The notes below the pieces were generated by a model. The model saw nothing but the letters and a program-made list of their open reading frames with translations. It did not search any database and was not told where the DNA came from. This document shows positions 42,488 through 51,656 of a DNA stretch of 64,000 nucleotides, one piece after another (position 1 is the stretch's first letter; every line of letters starts with the position of its first letter). The translations under genes and the position numbers were made by a program. The DNA is from G016756615 sp035556195 (GTDB lineage: Bacteria; Pseudomonadota; Alphaproteobacteria; Rhizobiales; Rhizobiaceae), in NCBI GenBank assembly GCA_035556195.1, contig DATMFK010000024.1:1-64000 (forward strand). The letters are read 5' to 3'.

Positions 42488-43297
42488 TCAAGCCCTCTGC
42501 AGGGCCCTTTGATGCCGCCAGCGCAGGAAGCCGACGAGGCCTGCGACGCAGAGCGTGCCAATGATCATCAGGAAAGCCGCTGCGGCGACGGCGGGGCTGA
42601 TGTTCTCGCGGATGCTGGCGAACATCTGCCGTGCCAGGGTGCGCTGGTTGGGGCCCGCCACGAAGAGCGTCAGCACGACCTCGTCGAGCGACGTCGCGAA
42701 GGCGAACACCGCGCCGGTCAACATTCCCGGCATGATGATGGGGAGCGTCACGCGCTGGAAAACGCGGAAGGGCGGGGCTCCCAGGCTGCTCGCCGCACGC
42801 TCCAGCCACGGGTCCATCGCGTTGAGGGAACCCGACACGCTGACGATGACGAAGGGAATGCAGAGAACGGAGTGGGCGACGATGACGCCGAGATACGAGC
42901 TCGCGAGCCCGAGCCTGGCATAGAGCATCTGCATGCCCACGCCGAGCACGACGGCCGGCACCACCATCGGCATCAGAAAGGTGGTGCGAATGGCGTTCGC
43001 AAAGGGCAACTGGCTGCTTCGCAGGCCGAGCGCGGCAAGCGTCCCCAGAACCGTAGAGAGAATTGTGGCGCCCGAGCCGATGATCAGGCTGTTGACGATC
43101 GAACGCCGCCACACCTCGTTCGTTTGCAGCTCCCCGAACCATCGAGAGGAGAAGGTTTCGATCGGATAGTTGAGGAAGACGCTCGAATTGAAGGCAAGCG
43201 GCAGGATGGCGACGATCGGCGCCAGCAGGAAGAACATCACGCCTAGCCCGAAGACGATCTGGAGCGCGCGCAGGGCAGGGTGGGTCTTGCCGCCCAT
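42488..43297 (-). CDS. ABC transporter permease, PotC-like (system 2)
   Basis: The 269-aa inner-membrane protein has six helices and an EAA loop AASSLGAPPFRVFQRVTLPI. ATG 43297 comes one base after the stop of the upstream permease gene. It is the last gene of the leftward operon. Confidence 0.9.
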   Translation of the reverse strand: MGGKTHPALRALQIVFGLGVMFFLLAPIVAILPLAFNSSVFLNYPIETFSSRWFGELQTNEVWRRSIVNSLIIGSGATILSTVLGTLAALGLRSSQLPFANAIRTTFLMPMVVPAVVLGVGMQMLYARLGLASSYLGVIVAHSVLCIPFVIVSVSGSLNAMDPWLERAASSLGAPPFRVFQRVTLPIIMPGMLTGAVFAFATSLDEVVLTLFVAGPNQRTLARQMFASIRENISPAVAAAAFLMIIGTLCVAGLVGFLRWRHQRALQRA

Positions 43298-43298
43298 G

Positions 43299-44486
43299 TC
43301 AGGTCCCTACCATTGTAGGCGAGCGCGACAGCCGGCCATAGACGAGATAGAGCACCGTCGTGACCACGAGCAGGATCAGCCCGAGCGCGCCGGCCATGCC
43401 CCAGTTCGCCGTGCCGGTGGCGAAGAAGGCGATGACAGAGCTGATCATCTGGTCGTTCGGCCCGCCGACGAGCGCGGGCGTGATGTAGTAGCCGAGCGCC
43501 ACCATGAAGACGAGCAGCGAGCCCGACAACAGGCCGGGGAAGGCGAGCGGCAGCAGCACGTGCCGAAAGCTCTTCCAGGGCGAGGCCCCCAGCGAGGCGG
43601 CTGCGGGCATCAGATTCGCAGGGATACTCAACAGCCCGCTGTAGATCGGAAGCACCATGAAGGGCAGGAGCACATGCGTCATGGCGATGACGACGCCAAC
43701 GCGATTGAAGATCAGCGGCAGGGGTCCACTGATCAGGCCTATTGCCTGGAGCGTCCCATTGATAAGCCCCTCGTTCTGCAACAGGATGAACCATGCCGCC
43801 GTGCGGACCAGCAACGACGTCCAGAGTGGCAGCAGCACGGCTATCAAAAGGAAAGCACGGATCCATCCGCTGGCGGCGGCGGCAATCAGCGCATAGGGCA
43901 ATCCGATGGCTGCGCACAGAATTGTCACGGTGGCGGCAATGACGAAGGTGCGCAGCATGATCTGGCGATTGGCCGAGGCGCCCGCGGCCACCGGCGCAAC
44001 CTTGCCGTCGGCGTCGCGCTCCAGATCCATGGCCGCAAGCAAATTGCGATCGGTGTAAAGCGGCATCGTCCGCTTCATGGCCTGCCAATACCGGGCCTCG
44101 CCCCAACGAGGATCGATGGCGGCCAGATCCGGTGTCTCGCCTTCCGGCAGGTCCTTGACTTCCCTTGCCGTGCGCGACATCAGCGAGCGGAAGCCTGAAA
44201 GCTCGCTGTTCAGCCGCCGCACCGCATCGCCGAAGGCCAGCGAATCCGCCGGGCGGCGCAGATCGGCAGCGAGCGCGGCCTGCATCTGCGAGCTCGGCGG
44301 AGAAGCGCCATCCCACTCCGTCAGGGCGGCCGCCGTCTCAGGTAGCACGCCGCGCACCGTACCGTCGGTCACGGAGGCCATCATCATCGTGGCCAGCGGC
44401 CAGGCGAAGAACACCGCCAGGAAAGCCACCAGAGGTGCGACCAGACCCAGTGCCTTCAGCCTGGCGCGCATGGCGGAGGACATCAT
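43299..44486 (-). CDS. ABC transporter permease, PotB-like, with large periplasmic insertion
   Basis: The 395-aa protein is longer than usual because about 130 residues lie between helix 1 and the core (GEARYWQAMKRTMPLYTDRN, LLAAMDLERDADGKV). That insertion is known in a subset of alphaproteobacterial PotB-like permeases. The EAA loop reads AASLGASPWKSFRHVLLPLA. ATG 44486 overlaps the ATPase stop (ATGA), supporting this start over the longer frame. The insertion may contact the binding protein. Confidence 0.88.
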   Translation of the reverse strand: MMSSAMRARLKALGLVAPLVAFLAVFFAWPLATMMMASVTDGTVRGVLPETAAALTEWDGASPPSSQMQAALAADLRRPADSLAFGDAVRRLNSELSGFRSLMSRTAREVKDLPEGETPDLAAIDPRWGEARYWQAMKRTMPLYTDRNLLAAMDLERDADGKVAPVAAGASANRQIMLRTFVIAATVTILCAAIGLPYALIAAAASGWIRAFLLIAVLLPLWTSLLVRTAAWFILLQNEGLINGTLQAIGLISGPLPLIFNRVGVVIAMTHVLLPFMVLPIYSGLLSIPANLMPAAASLGASPWKSFRHVLLPLAFPGLLSGSLLVFMVALGYYITPALVGGPNDQMISSVIAFFATGTANWGMAGALGLILLVVTTVLYLVYGRLSRSPTMVGT

Positions 44487-45547
44487 GGCGCGATCACCGT
44501 GCATTCGTCGGGTGCGAAGGTTGCGAAAGCGTCGGCGCCGATGGGCCAATTCCGGGCCTTGCGCTCCAGCTTGGCGACGATCTCGAGGCCGGTGCCCGCA
44601 AGCCGCAAACGCAGATGGTCGCCTTGATAGACCGTGTCGAGCACCTTCACGGGGATCGCATTGACGGTGCTCGCCGTCTCGGAGAGATGGATTCGCTCGG
44701 GTCGGACGCTCACAAGCGCGGCGTCGCCTTCGCCGAAGATTTCCGGCGCGCTGGCTTCGATATTGGGCCCGCTTTCAAGCCGGATCTTCGCCTTTCCGGC
44801 TTGGCGGGTCTCCAGCCTACCGGCGAAGAGGTTCGTCTCGCCGATGAATTCGGCGACGAACCGCGTGCTTGGCCGGTCGTAGATCGCCTCGGGCGAAGCC
44901 AGCTGTTCGATCCGTCCGGCATTGAAGACCGCGATGCGGTTCGACATCGTCAGGGCCTCGCCCTGGTCGTGGGTGACGAAGACGATGGTGAGGCCCAGCC
45001 GGCGATGCAGTTCCCGCAGTTCGAGCTGCATGTGCTCGCGCAGCTGCTTGTCGAGAGCGCCGAGCGGCTCGTCCATCAACACGACGCTCGGCTCGAAGAC
45101 CAGCGCTCGGGTCAGGGCGACACGCTGCTGCTGGCCGCCCGAGAGCTGCGCGGGCTTGCGGTCCTTGATGTGAGCGAGCTTGACCATGTCGAGCGCGCGG
45201 CCGACGCGCTCGGCGACCTCCGCCTTGGCGACGCCACGCATCGTCAAGGGGAAGGCGACGTTCTCTTCCACCGTCATATGCGGGAACAGCGCATAATTCT
45301 GGAATACCACGCCCATGTTGCGGCGATAGGCGGGGAGGTGGTCGATCCGCCTGCCTTCGAGTTTTATCTGGCCGCTCGTCGGCTCGAAGAAGCCGGCGAT
45401 CATCATCAGGATTGTCGTCTTGCCCGAGCCGGACGGGCCGAGCAGGCTCAGGAACTCGCCCTTCTCGATGGCGAGGTCGAGCTCGTCGACGACACGGACG
45501 AGGCCGAAGGATTTCGAGATGCGTTCAAGTGTTATGAAAGCCGGCAA
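44483..45547 (-). CDS. ABC transporter ATPase, PotA-like (system 2)
   Basis: The 354-aa ATPase shows Walker A GPSGSGKTTI, signature LSGGQQQRVALTRALVFEP, Walker B VVLMDEPLGALD and VTHDQGEALTMSN. A TOBE-type C-terminal domain follows. The start is TTG 45547 with GAGGAA a few bases upstream. It is separated from the binding-protein gene by a hairpin. Confidence 0.9.
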   Translation of the reverse strand: MPAFITLERISKSFGLVRVVDELDLAIEKGEFLSLLGPSGSGKTTILMMIAGFFEPTSGQIKLEGRRIDHLPAYRRNMGVVFQNYALFPHMTVEENVAFPLTMRGVAKAEVAERVGRALDMVKLAHIKDRKPAQLSGGQQQRVALTRALVFEPSVVLMDEPLGALDKQLREHMQLELRELHRRLGLTIVFVTHDQGEALTMSNRIAVFNAGRIEQLASPEAIYDRPSTRFVAEFIGETNLFAGRLETRQAGKAKIRLESGPNIEASAPEIFGEGDAALVSVRPERIHLSETASTVNAIPVKVLDTVYQGDHLRLRLAGTGLEIVAKLERKARNWPIGADAFATFAPDECTVIAP

Positions 45548-45642
45548 ATGTTTCCTCGCGCTACCCCTTCATCGGCGGAGCTGGAAGGTGCCGGAACGGC
45601 GCACGCGCCAACGGCTCGGTGCCTCCGCCCCCATCATGACAA

Positions 45643-45662
45643 ACCGGCGCCGGAGCGCCGGT
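45643..45662 (-). terminator. 8-bp GC-rich hairpin between binding-protein and ATPase genes
   Basis: ACCGGCGC (45643-45650), loop CGGA, GCGCCGGT (45655-45662). It is placed exactly like the large stem in the first ABC operon, just after the binding-protein gene, and probably limits expression of the membrane parts. Confidence 0.6.
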
Positions 45663-45681
45663 CGTCCGTCTCGTCGACGCT

Positions 45682-46734
45682 CTATTGCGCAAGCCAGGCG
45701 TTGAATCGGCTGGTCAGCTCCTCGATGTTGTCCACCCAGAAAGCGCCGTCGAGCGCCACGGATTCAGCAAGGTTGGCCTCGGAGGTCGGCAGGTCCGCCG
45801 CGAGATCGGCCGGAACCTTGGCCGCGGCCTCCTTTTGTGGCAGGCCGTAAGCGATGTACTCCGGCAGCTTCGATTGATTTTCCGGTTGGCTGGCGAAGGC
45901 GATGAAATCCATCGCATCTTCTTTGTTGGGGCTGTTGTTCAGCACGACCCAGCTGTCGATAGCGTAGATGCTTCCCGGCCAGACGACCTTGAAGTTCTTG
46001 CCTTCCGTCTTGTTGATGCCGGAAATGCGGCCGTTATAGGCGGTCGTCATCACCACTTCCCCGGACGCGAGCAGCTGCAGTGGCTGGGCGCCGGCCTCCC
46101 ACCAGATCACGTCCTTCTTGATCTCGTCGAGTTTCTTGAAGGCGCGGTCGACGCCTTCCGGCGTGCGCAGAAGGTCATAGACCTCGGCAGGCTTCACACC
46201 GTCGGCCATCAGCGCGAATTCCAGCGAGTATTTCGGGCCGCGGCGCAGGCCCCGCTTGCCTGGGAACTTCTTGGTGTCCCAGAAATCGGCCCAGGACGTC
46301 GGGGCGGCATCCTTCAGCTTGTCGGCGTTATAGCTCAGCGCCGTCGACCAGACGATGGCGCCGACGCCGCAATCATGCACGGCGGCCGGCAGGAACTTGT
46401 CCTTGCCGCCGAGCTTGTCCCAGTCGATCTTCTCGTAGAAGCCGTCGGTGCAGCCGAGCTCCAACTCCTCGGTTTCGACCTGTACGACGTCCCAGTTGGG
46501 CTCGCCCGCTTTCACCTTGGCGGCGATGACGCCGATACCGCCGTCCCAGCTTTCGTCGAGCACGGGCTTGCCCAGCTTTTTGGCGAACGGCTCGAAGTAG
46601 ATCTTCTTCTGCGCATCCTGGTAGTTCCCGCCCCAGGAAACGATCGTGAGATCGCGGGCCGATGCCGCGCCAGCCATCAAGGAGATGGCCACACCCGCGG
46701 CGCCAATCGTGGTGATTGCCCTTTTGATAGTCAT
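45682..46734 (-). CDS. ABC transporter substrate-binding protein, PotD-like (system 2)
   Basis: The 350-aa precursor has a Sec-type signal (MTIKRAITTIGAAGVAIS, cleavage near ASA). The mature fold resembles PotD: LTIVSWGGNYQDAQKKIYFE, FWDTKKFPGKRGLRRGPKYS, WWEAGAQPLQLLASGEVVMT. ATG 46734 has AAGGAC seven bases upstream. It differs from the two binding proteins of system 1 and uses the Sec rather than the Tat route. Ligand unknown. Confidence 0.9.
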   Translation of the reverse strand: MTIKRAITTIGAAGVAISLMAGAASARDLTIVSWGGNYQDAQKKIYFEPFAKKLGKPVLDESWDGGIGVIAAKVKAGEPNWDVVQVETEELELGCTDGFYEKIDWDKLGGKDKFLPAAVHDCGVGAIVWSTALSYNADKLKDAAPTSWADFWDTKKFPGKRGLRRGPKYSLEFALMADGVKPAEVYDLLRTPEGVDRAFKKLDEIKKDVIWWEAGAQPLQLLASGEVVMTTAYNGRISGINKTEGKNFKVVWPGSIYAIDSWVVLNNSPNKEDAMDFIAFASQPENQSKLPEYIAYGLPQKEAAAKVPADLAADLPTSEANLAESVALDGAFWVDNIEELTSRFNAWLAQ

Positions 46735-46852
46735 GTTCTTGTCCTTGTTCCACCTCTGTGAGGATAACAAAGCATAACTCCGATGGCGGCAACAGGCTTG
46801 ATGTCGGTGGGAGATTGGCTGGTGAATATATCGACCGGCCAACGGATGTTGT

Positions 46853-47401
46853 TCAATAGGTCGGCGGCGTTACCGCGCTAATGATCTGGGCCGGCTCGTC
46901 GCTGGCGTTGCGGAAGCGATGGGGCGATCGGCTGTCGAAATAATAGCCGTCGCCCGGCCTCAGGACGCGGCGCTCGTCGCCCACCGTGATCTCGACCGCG
47001 CCAGTCATCACGAAACCCGCTTCCTGGGCATGATGGCTGAAGGCTTCGCCGGTATCGGCGCCCGCCGCATAGGTTTCCTGCAGCATCAAAATCGAGCGAT
47101 TGGGAAAGTTGACCCCAAGCATCCGGTAGGAAATCGAATCGTGGTTGCCGATCTCGATGCAATCCCGCGCAGAATAGAAGGGAGAAGAAGGAACGGTGGA
47201 GCGAATGCCGGAGAAAAAGCCGGTAAGGGTGGTGCCGAGCGCGTCGAGGATCGCGCTCAGCGTGTCCACTGACGGACTGATGCGGTCACGTTCGATCAGC
47301 GAGATCGTCGAGTGCGAGATGCCTGAGCGCACCGCCAACTCGCGTATGCCGAGATGGCGGCGACGGCGCAGTTCCCGCAGATGGTCCCCGATTTGTGACA
47401 T
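46853..47401 (-). CDS. XRE-cupin regulator, PuuR-like
   Basis: The 182-aa protein has an N-terminal HTH (LRELRRRRHLGIRELAVRSG, ISHSTISLIERDRISPS) and a C-terminal cupin barrel (residues about 105-178: SHHAQEAGFVMTGAVEITVG, RVLRPGDGYYFDSRSPHRFR). This is the layout of PuuR, the repressor of putrescine use. It lies upstream of a polyamine-type transporter and diverges from the HisD-family gene, with an inverted repeat between. It probably represses both, with the cupin sensing the substrate. Confidence 0.88.
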   Translation of the reverse strand: MSQIGDHLRELRRRRHLGIRELAVRSGISHSTISLIERDRISPSVDTLSAILDALGTTLTGFFSGIRSTVPSSPFYSARDCIEIGNHDSISYRMLGVNFPNRSILMLQETYAAGADTGEAFSHHAQEAGFVMTGAVEITVGDERRVLRPGDGYYFDSRSPHRFRNASDEPAQIISAVTPPTY

Positions 47402-47420
47402 TGGCGGCTCCTCCCGAGGC

Positions 47421-47464
47421 GAAATCGTATCGCCCTTTGGTTAGAATAATAGACATACGATTTC
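47421..47464. promoter_or_regulatory. 10-bp inverted repeat in the XRE-cupin/HisD divergent promoter
   Basis: GAAATCGTAT (47421-47430) and ATACGATTTC (47455-47464) are perfectly complementary around 24 bases that contain AT-rich -10-like elements (TAGAATAAT). The repeat lies 20 bases from the regulator gene, an obvious operator candidate for two bound dimers or a loop. Confidence 0.6.
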
Positions 47465-47519
47465 CAGCCGATTGTATGCCAGGCCGTCCTTCGTCAGTCT
47501 TCCCGCGACCCACGGGAAC

Positions 47520-48815
47520 ATGGCCATGCCACTGCCTGCCAATCTTTCTGCCCGCCTCCGGTTTCTCAAAGCGCCGGTGCCCGCCGCAACTGCCGATACC
47601 GGCGCGATCGAAAAGACCGTCAGGGATATCCTGGCGGGCGTTCGCGACCGTGGCGATGAAGCGTTGCGGGAATACGGCCGCACCTTTGACGGTGTCGAGA
47701 TCGAGCATTTCGAGGTCGGCATGGCCGAGCGCGAAGCGGCCGTGGAAGCGCTCGACCGGCAGACGGCTGCCGATACGCGTTTCGCCATAGAGCGGGTGCG
47801 CGCTTTCGCGGAGGCGCAACTGGCCACCATCCTGCCTCTCGAGGTCGAAGCTCTGCCGGGGCTCCATCTCGGCCACCGGGTCATCCCTATCGCGCGCATC
47901 GGGGCCTATGTGCCGGGTGGCCGATATCCGCTGCTGTCGGCTCCCGTGATGACCATCGTGCCGGCCAAGGTCGCCGGTTGTGGCGAAGTCATCGCCTGCC
48001 TGCCGCCCAACGCGCATCGGGCCATGATCGCCGGCTGCCATCTTTCCGGAGCCGACCGCATCTTCAGGGTGGGCGGCGCACAGGCCATCGCCGCCATGGC
48101 CTATGGCACTGAGACGATCGCCGCCGTCGACAAGATCGTCGGCCCCGGCAACGCCTATGTCAACGAGGCGAAGCGCCAGGTTTTCGGGCCGGTCGGGATC
48201 GACCAGCTTGCCGGGCCCAGCGAGATCTTCGTCGTCGCCGATTCCTCCGGTGAGGCGGCCATGATCGCCACCGATCTGCTGGCCCAGGCCGAGCATGATG
48301 TCCGCACGCGCGTCGGCCTGATAACGACCGACGCGAAGCTCGCAAGGGACACGCTCTCCGAGATCGAGCGGCAACTCGGCGGATTGCCGACCGCAGCCGT
48401 CGCGGGACCTGCCTGGCGCGATTTCGGGCAGATCGTCGTTTGCGAGGATGAGGAGGCGATGCTCGCCTATTCAGACTTCATCGCGGCGGAACATCTGCAG
48501 GTCCACACCGTCGATCCGCATGACACGGCAGGGAAACTCCATAACTACGGATCGCTGTTCATCGGCTCGATGGCGAGCGTCGTCTATTCCGACAAATGCT
48601 GCGGCACCAATCACACGCTGCCGACCATGGGCGCGGGTCGCTATACCGGCGGCCTCTGGGTCGGGTCCTATGTCAAGGTATGCACGCATCAGTGGCTCGA
48701 GCCGGCCGGCGTGGCGGCGGTCGCCCCGCCGGCCATTCGACAAAGCGCCAGCGAAGGCTTGGAGGGCCACCGGCGCGCGGCGAGCTTGCGCCTGGAACGA
48801 ATGCAGGGCGGATAG
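47520..48815 (+). CDS. histidinol dehydrogenase family protein (catabolic paralogue)
   Basis: The 431-aa protein has HisD marks: ARIGAYVPGGRYPLLSAPVM, VDKIVGPGNAYVNEAKRQVF, IDQLAGPSEIFVVADSSGEA, AEHDVRTRVGLIT, AAEHLQVHT, NYGSLFIGS. The C-terminal CCGTNHTLPTMGAGRYTGGL replaces the usual G.NHVLPT. No other his genes adjoin it, so it is more likely a catabolic alcohol dehydrogenase of the HpsN kind (NAD-dependent four-electron oxidation of an alcohol to an acid). It diverges from a PuuR-like gene beside an importer. ATG 47520 is chosen, with GGGAAC just upstream; the site is weak. Confidence 0.82.
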   Translation: MAMPLPANLSARLRFLKAPVPAATADTGAIEKTVRDILAGVRDRGDEALREYGRTFDGVEIEHFEVGMAEREAAVEALDRQTAADTRFAIERVRAFAEAQLATILPLEVEALPGLHLGHRVIPIARIGAYVPGGRYPLLSAPVMTIVPAKVAGCGEVIACLPPNAHRAMIAGCHLSGADRIFRVGGAQAIAAMAYGTETIAAVDKIVGPGNAYVNEAKRQVFGPVGIDQLAGPSEIFVVADSSGEAAMIATDLLAQAEHDVRTRVGLITTDAKLARDTLSEIERQLGGLPTAAVAGPAWRDFGQIVVCEDEEAMLAYSDFIAAEHLQVHTVDPHDTAGKLHNYGSLFIGSMASVVYSDKCCGTNHTLPTMGAGRYTGGLWVGSYVKVCTHQWLEPAGVAAVAPPAIRQSASEGLEGHRRAASLRLERMQGG

Positions 48816-49021
48816 AAGGCCGGCGCGATTTCAACGACTTGGCCGATGGCTGGCAATAGGAGGGTGACGCCGACTTGCTGCGTCCTGGCGGCATTCTGCG
48901 ACCACACTTCGCAGATCCCCGATGGCCGAGTGCATCCTTCACAAATATTGACCAGCCGCCAGTTGCCAATCGCCGGTGGCTGATAATAACCTGCGCGCGG
49001 TGGGGCAGTCTGGAGAACAGA

Positions 49022-49753
49022 ATGCACACCGTAAATGGTCTGCTTGCCCGCGCCCGCCGAATGATGGAAACGTCTCGTTTGAGCGCGACGGCGCGTGCCG
49101 TCCGGCAGGAGCGGTTGACCTATCTTTCCCCCCGCAAGCTTCGTCGGCTGGAGACCGCGCTCGGCGAGGTGTTGCGCGGGAACGTGCCGGGCGACATCGC
49201 TGAATTCGGCATCGCGCTCGGCGGCAGCGGCATCATCCTTGCCAAGCAGGCGATGCGCCATGGGCGAGGCTTTCACGGCTTCGACGTTTTCGGAATGATC
49301 CCGCCGCCCACCTCCGAAAAGGACGACGAGAAGTCCAAGTCACGCTATCAGAAGATCGCCGCGGGCCAGTCGGCGGGACTCGGCGGGGACGTCTATTACG
49401 GCTACCGGGACAACCTCTACGACGACGTCCGGCGTTCCTTCGAAAGGCATGGCGTCAGTGTCGACGGGTCGACCGTCAGTCTTCACAAGGGGCTGTTCGA
49501 GGCGACCCTGCCGAACGTTGCGTTGGACAGGATCTGCTTCGCGCATATCGACTGCGATTGGTACGACCCGGTTCACTACTGCCTGACCAGCATGGCCGAC
49601 CGCATCAGCCCGCAGGGCGTGGTCCTGATAGACGACTATCATGACTATGGCGGGGCAAGGACTGCAACCGACGAGTTCCTCAGGATCCGGCCGGATTTCC
49701 GCTTCGAGGACGGCGAGAACGTGATCCTGCGCCGCGTCGCGGCAAACGCCTGA
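49022..49753 (+). CDS. TylF/MycF-family methyltransferase
   Basis: The 243-aa protein has the SAM-binding loop GDIAEFGIALGGSGIILAKQ (about 60-79), FHGFDVFGMIPPP, CFAHIDCDWYDPVHYCL and GVVLIDDYHDYGGA with metal-binding Asp residues. TylF/NovP relatives methylate sugar hydroxyls of antibiotics; stand-alone bacterial members often modify surface polysaccharides. ATG 49022 has GGAGA about seven bases upstream. No biosynthetic genes adjoin it, so the acceptor is unknown. Confidence 0.8.
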   Translation: MHTVNGLLARARRMMETSRLSATARAVRQERLTYLSPRKLRRLETALGEVLRGNVPGDIAEFGIALGGSGIILAKQAMRHGRGFHGFDVFGMIPPPTSEKDDEKSKSRYQKIAAGQSAGLGGDVYYGYRDNLYDDVRRSFERHGVSVDGSTVSLHKGLFEATLPNVALDRICFAHIDCDWYDPVHYCLTSMADRISPQGVVLIDDYHDYGGARTATDEFLRIRPDFRFEDGENVILRRVAANA

Positions 49754-49892
49754 CGATCAGGACGGTGTTCGTCGAAACAAACGAAACAAGTCTCGATCGG
49801 TCCCGAAAAACTGCCGAAACACGAACGGCTTATACATTCCGGTCTGGAAGGCATGCCCGCGAGGGGGGTGCCCTGCGGCCGGAGTGACGAAG

Positions 49893-50357
49893 ATGAACGC
49901 GACAGATGTCAGCATCCGCCACGCGACAGCGCTGGACCAATCGGCAATTCGAAGCCTTGTGCGTGGCGAGCATCTCAACCCGACCAAGCTCAATTGGCCG
50001 AACTTCCTGATTGCGGCGATTGGAGATCGGGTCATCGGAGCCGTCCAGATGCGCAAACACGCCGATGGCTCGCGCGAGCTCGGTTCACTGGTCGTGAGCC
50101 GGGACGCCCGAGGCTACGGGATCGCTTCACGCCTCATCGATGGATTGCTGGCGTCGGAGCCGGGACCGGTCTGGATGATCACGGCCGATGCTTGGGCGGA
50201 CACCTACTCGCGATGGAATTTCCAGCGCATAGAACCGCAATCGGCGCCGGTGAAGGTAAGGCGCAACTATCGGATCGGGAGCCTGATGCGGTTCGTTTCG
50301 TTCCTGACACGCCGGCCGCCGCGCCAACTGGTCATCCTGGAACGTCTGCCGAACTAA
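49893..50357 (+). CDS. GNAT-family N-acetyltransferase
   Basis: The 154-aa protein has IRHATALDQSAIRSLVRGEH at its start and the acetyl-CoA loop VVSRDARGYGIASRLIDGLL (V-x-x-x-x-R-G-x-G-x-A type). ATG 49893 has GGAG eight bases upstream; the GTG at 49884 is less likely. The pattern resembles small ArgA-like GNATs. The substrate is not evident, and the gene stands alone before a hairpin. Confidence 0.8.
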   Translation: MNATDVSIRHATALDQSAIRSLVRGEHLNPTKLNWPNFLIAAIGDRVIGAVQMRKHADGSRELGSLVVSRDARGYGIASRLIDGLLASEPGPVWMITADAWADTYSRWNFQRIEPQSAPVKVRRNYRIGSLMRFVSFLTRRPPRQLVILERLPN

Positions 50358-50366
50358 ATAGCTAAA

Positions 50367-50400
50367 GCATATCGCGCAAATCTCAGTTGGCGCGATATGC
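50367..50400. terminator. 11-bp hairpin after the GNAT gene
   Basis: GCATATCGCGC (50367-50377) pairs with its exact complement (50390-50400) around a 12-nt loop. Flanking CTAAA and TTCAG recall the intergenic element at 22.4 kb, so it may be another member of a repeat family as well as a terminator. Confidence 0.6.
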
Positions 50401-50533
50401 GTTCAGCCTGGGCCCGCCATGCGCCAATAGGAAGCATTGAAATCGGCCTTCGTAGTTGCGACCTTTGACCCTGGATCAGACGGGCCGCATAGATGATGAT
50501 CGTAGCCGGCATTTGGCGCAGTGGAGTTGGAGC

Positions 50534-51016
50534 ATGACCGCGGCGGGCGGGCCCCCCGCGGGCGAGAGGGCGATCCTTGTCGATGGCCGGCCGCTGCCGG
50601 GCGCCCTGGACGAGCGTATGATCCACGACGTGGTTCACGGCTTCTACGACGAGATCCGAAGGGATGCTCTGCTCGGCCCGATCTTCAACGGCGCGATCCC
50701 GGCGGACCGTTGGCCGCCTCATCTTTCAAACATGTGCGACTTCTGGTCGTCGATGCTGCTGCGCACATCCCGCTATGACGGCCGGCCGTTGCGGCCCCAT
50801 TTGATGATCCCCGGCCTTGGCGAGGCGCATTTCCGGCGTTGGCTCACGCTTTTTCGCGACACGGTGCGGCGGATCTGTCCGCCGGAGATCGCGGCGATCT
50901 TTATGGATCGTGCAGTAAGGATCGCGCACAGCTTCCGGCTGGCCGTCGCCCACAACCGAGGAGAGAGCACGCTCGGCATCGCTCCCATACTCGAGGCCGA
51001 CCTCGCGGCGGATTGA
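50534..51016 (+). CDS. group III truncated haemoglobin
   Basis: The 160-aa protein contains VVHGFYDEIRRDALLGPIFN, WPPHLSNMCDFWSSMLLRTS, YDGRPLRPHLMIPGLGEAHF with the proximal His, and WLTLFRDTVRRI, the pattern of class III (TrHbP) 2-on-2 globins. These bind haem and are linked to nitric oxide or low-oxygen metabolism. ATG 50534 has GGAG upstream. Standing just before the nitrate reductase operon, it may handle NO or supply haem-linked redox chemistry under low oxygen. Confidence 0.85.
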   Translation: MTAAGGPPAGERAILVDGRPLPGALDERMIHDVVHGFYDEIRRDALLGPIFNGAIPADRWPPHLSNMCDFWSSMLLRTSRYDGRPLRPHLMIPGLGEAHFRRWLTLFRDTVRRICPPEIAAIFMDRAVRIAHSFRLAVAHNRGESTLGIAPILEADLAAD

Positions 51017-51453
51017 TCAGTCGTGAGAGGCCGAAGCGGTCGCCGTGCCAGGCGGAGCGCTTGAACGTGTGATTGTCCAGTGGCCAAATGATGCTCGCGG
51101 GATGCTCCGTTCAAACAGTCGAGACGTGCAAATAACGTGATGCGCGATCTCGTGCGATGGTCGCTCCAATGACGAGGGCGCAGTTCAGATCGTGGATCGC
51201 CAGAAGTGAAACGCCCGTCTTGCCCGGATCCTGACAGAAGCAGAATTGAGCTGGCGAAGTGTTAAGAAACCGAGCTGGCAAGATCTTTCATTGGCGATCC
51301 GCCCCCGTCGCCGAAAGCGCCAAGGCGCCATGATTCCATAACAAAAGTTGCAGTGGGTATTGAAAAATGCTGCCTAGCGGATAGCCTGACAAGCCTGCGT
51401 CGGGTCGTGGAGGCTACAACGCAGGGCTTCGTCCAAGGCCCATGAGGTGGTTC
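51017..51453. promoter_or_regulatory. region upstream of napE
   Basis: There is no gene in these 437 bases. A direct repeat GAGCTGGC occurs at 51248-51255 and 51272-51279, 24 bp apart. I searched by eye for an FNR/Anr box (TTGAT-N4-ATCAA) and found none. A weak promoter-like TTGAAA lies near 51360. How the operon is controlled cannot be read from the sequence. Confidence 0.4.
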
Positions 51454-51648
51454 ATGACCCAGGACAGTGAAGCGGCGGAAAGGCCGAGCAGGCAGCTACG
51501 GAGGAAGGAAATCATTGCCTTCCTCGTGCTGGCGTTCGGCATTTGGCCCATCCTCGCCGTCGGCGTCGTCGGAGGCTATGGCTTTCTCGTCTGGATGTGG
51601 CAGATCGTCTTCGGTCCTCCCGGACCGCCGGCCGGCGGCATCCACTGA
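51454..51648 (+). CDS. napE: periplasmic nitrate reductase protein NapE
   Basis: The 64-aa protein has one membrane helix (FLVLAFGIWPILAVGVVGGY) after a basic stretch RQLRRKEIIA, as in NapE. Its role is unknown, but it is always linked to nap operons. ATG 51454 is preferred, with GAGGTGG just upstream; an ATG at 51442 is also in frame. Confidence 0.85.
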   Translation: MTQDSEAAERPSRQLRRKEIIAFLVLAFGIWPILAVGVVGGYGFLVWMWQIVFGPPGPPAGGIH

Positions 51649-51656
51649 GGGCGACG

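Noticed and set aside
47520..48815. Histidine-biosynthesis hisD
   Set aside because: No other his gene is near, the neighbours are an importer and a PuuR-like regulator, and the C-terminal motif differs; kept as a family-level call.
51017..51453. FNR/Anr box upstream of napE
   Set aside because: No TTGAT-N4-ATCAA or close variant was found by eye.
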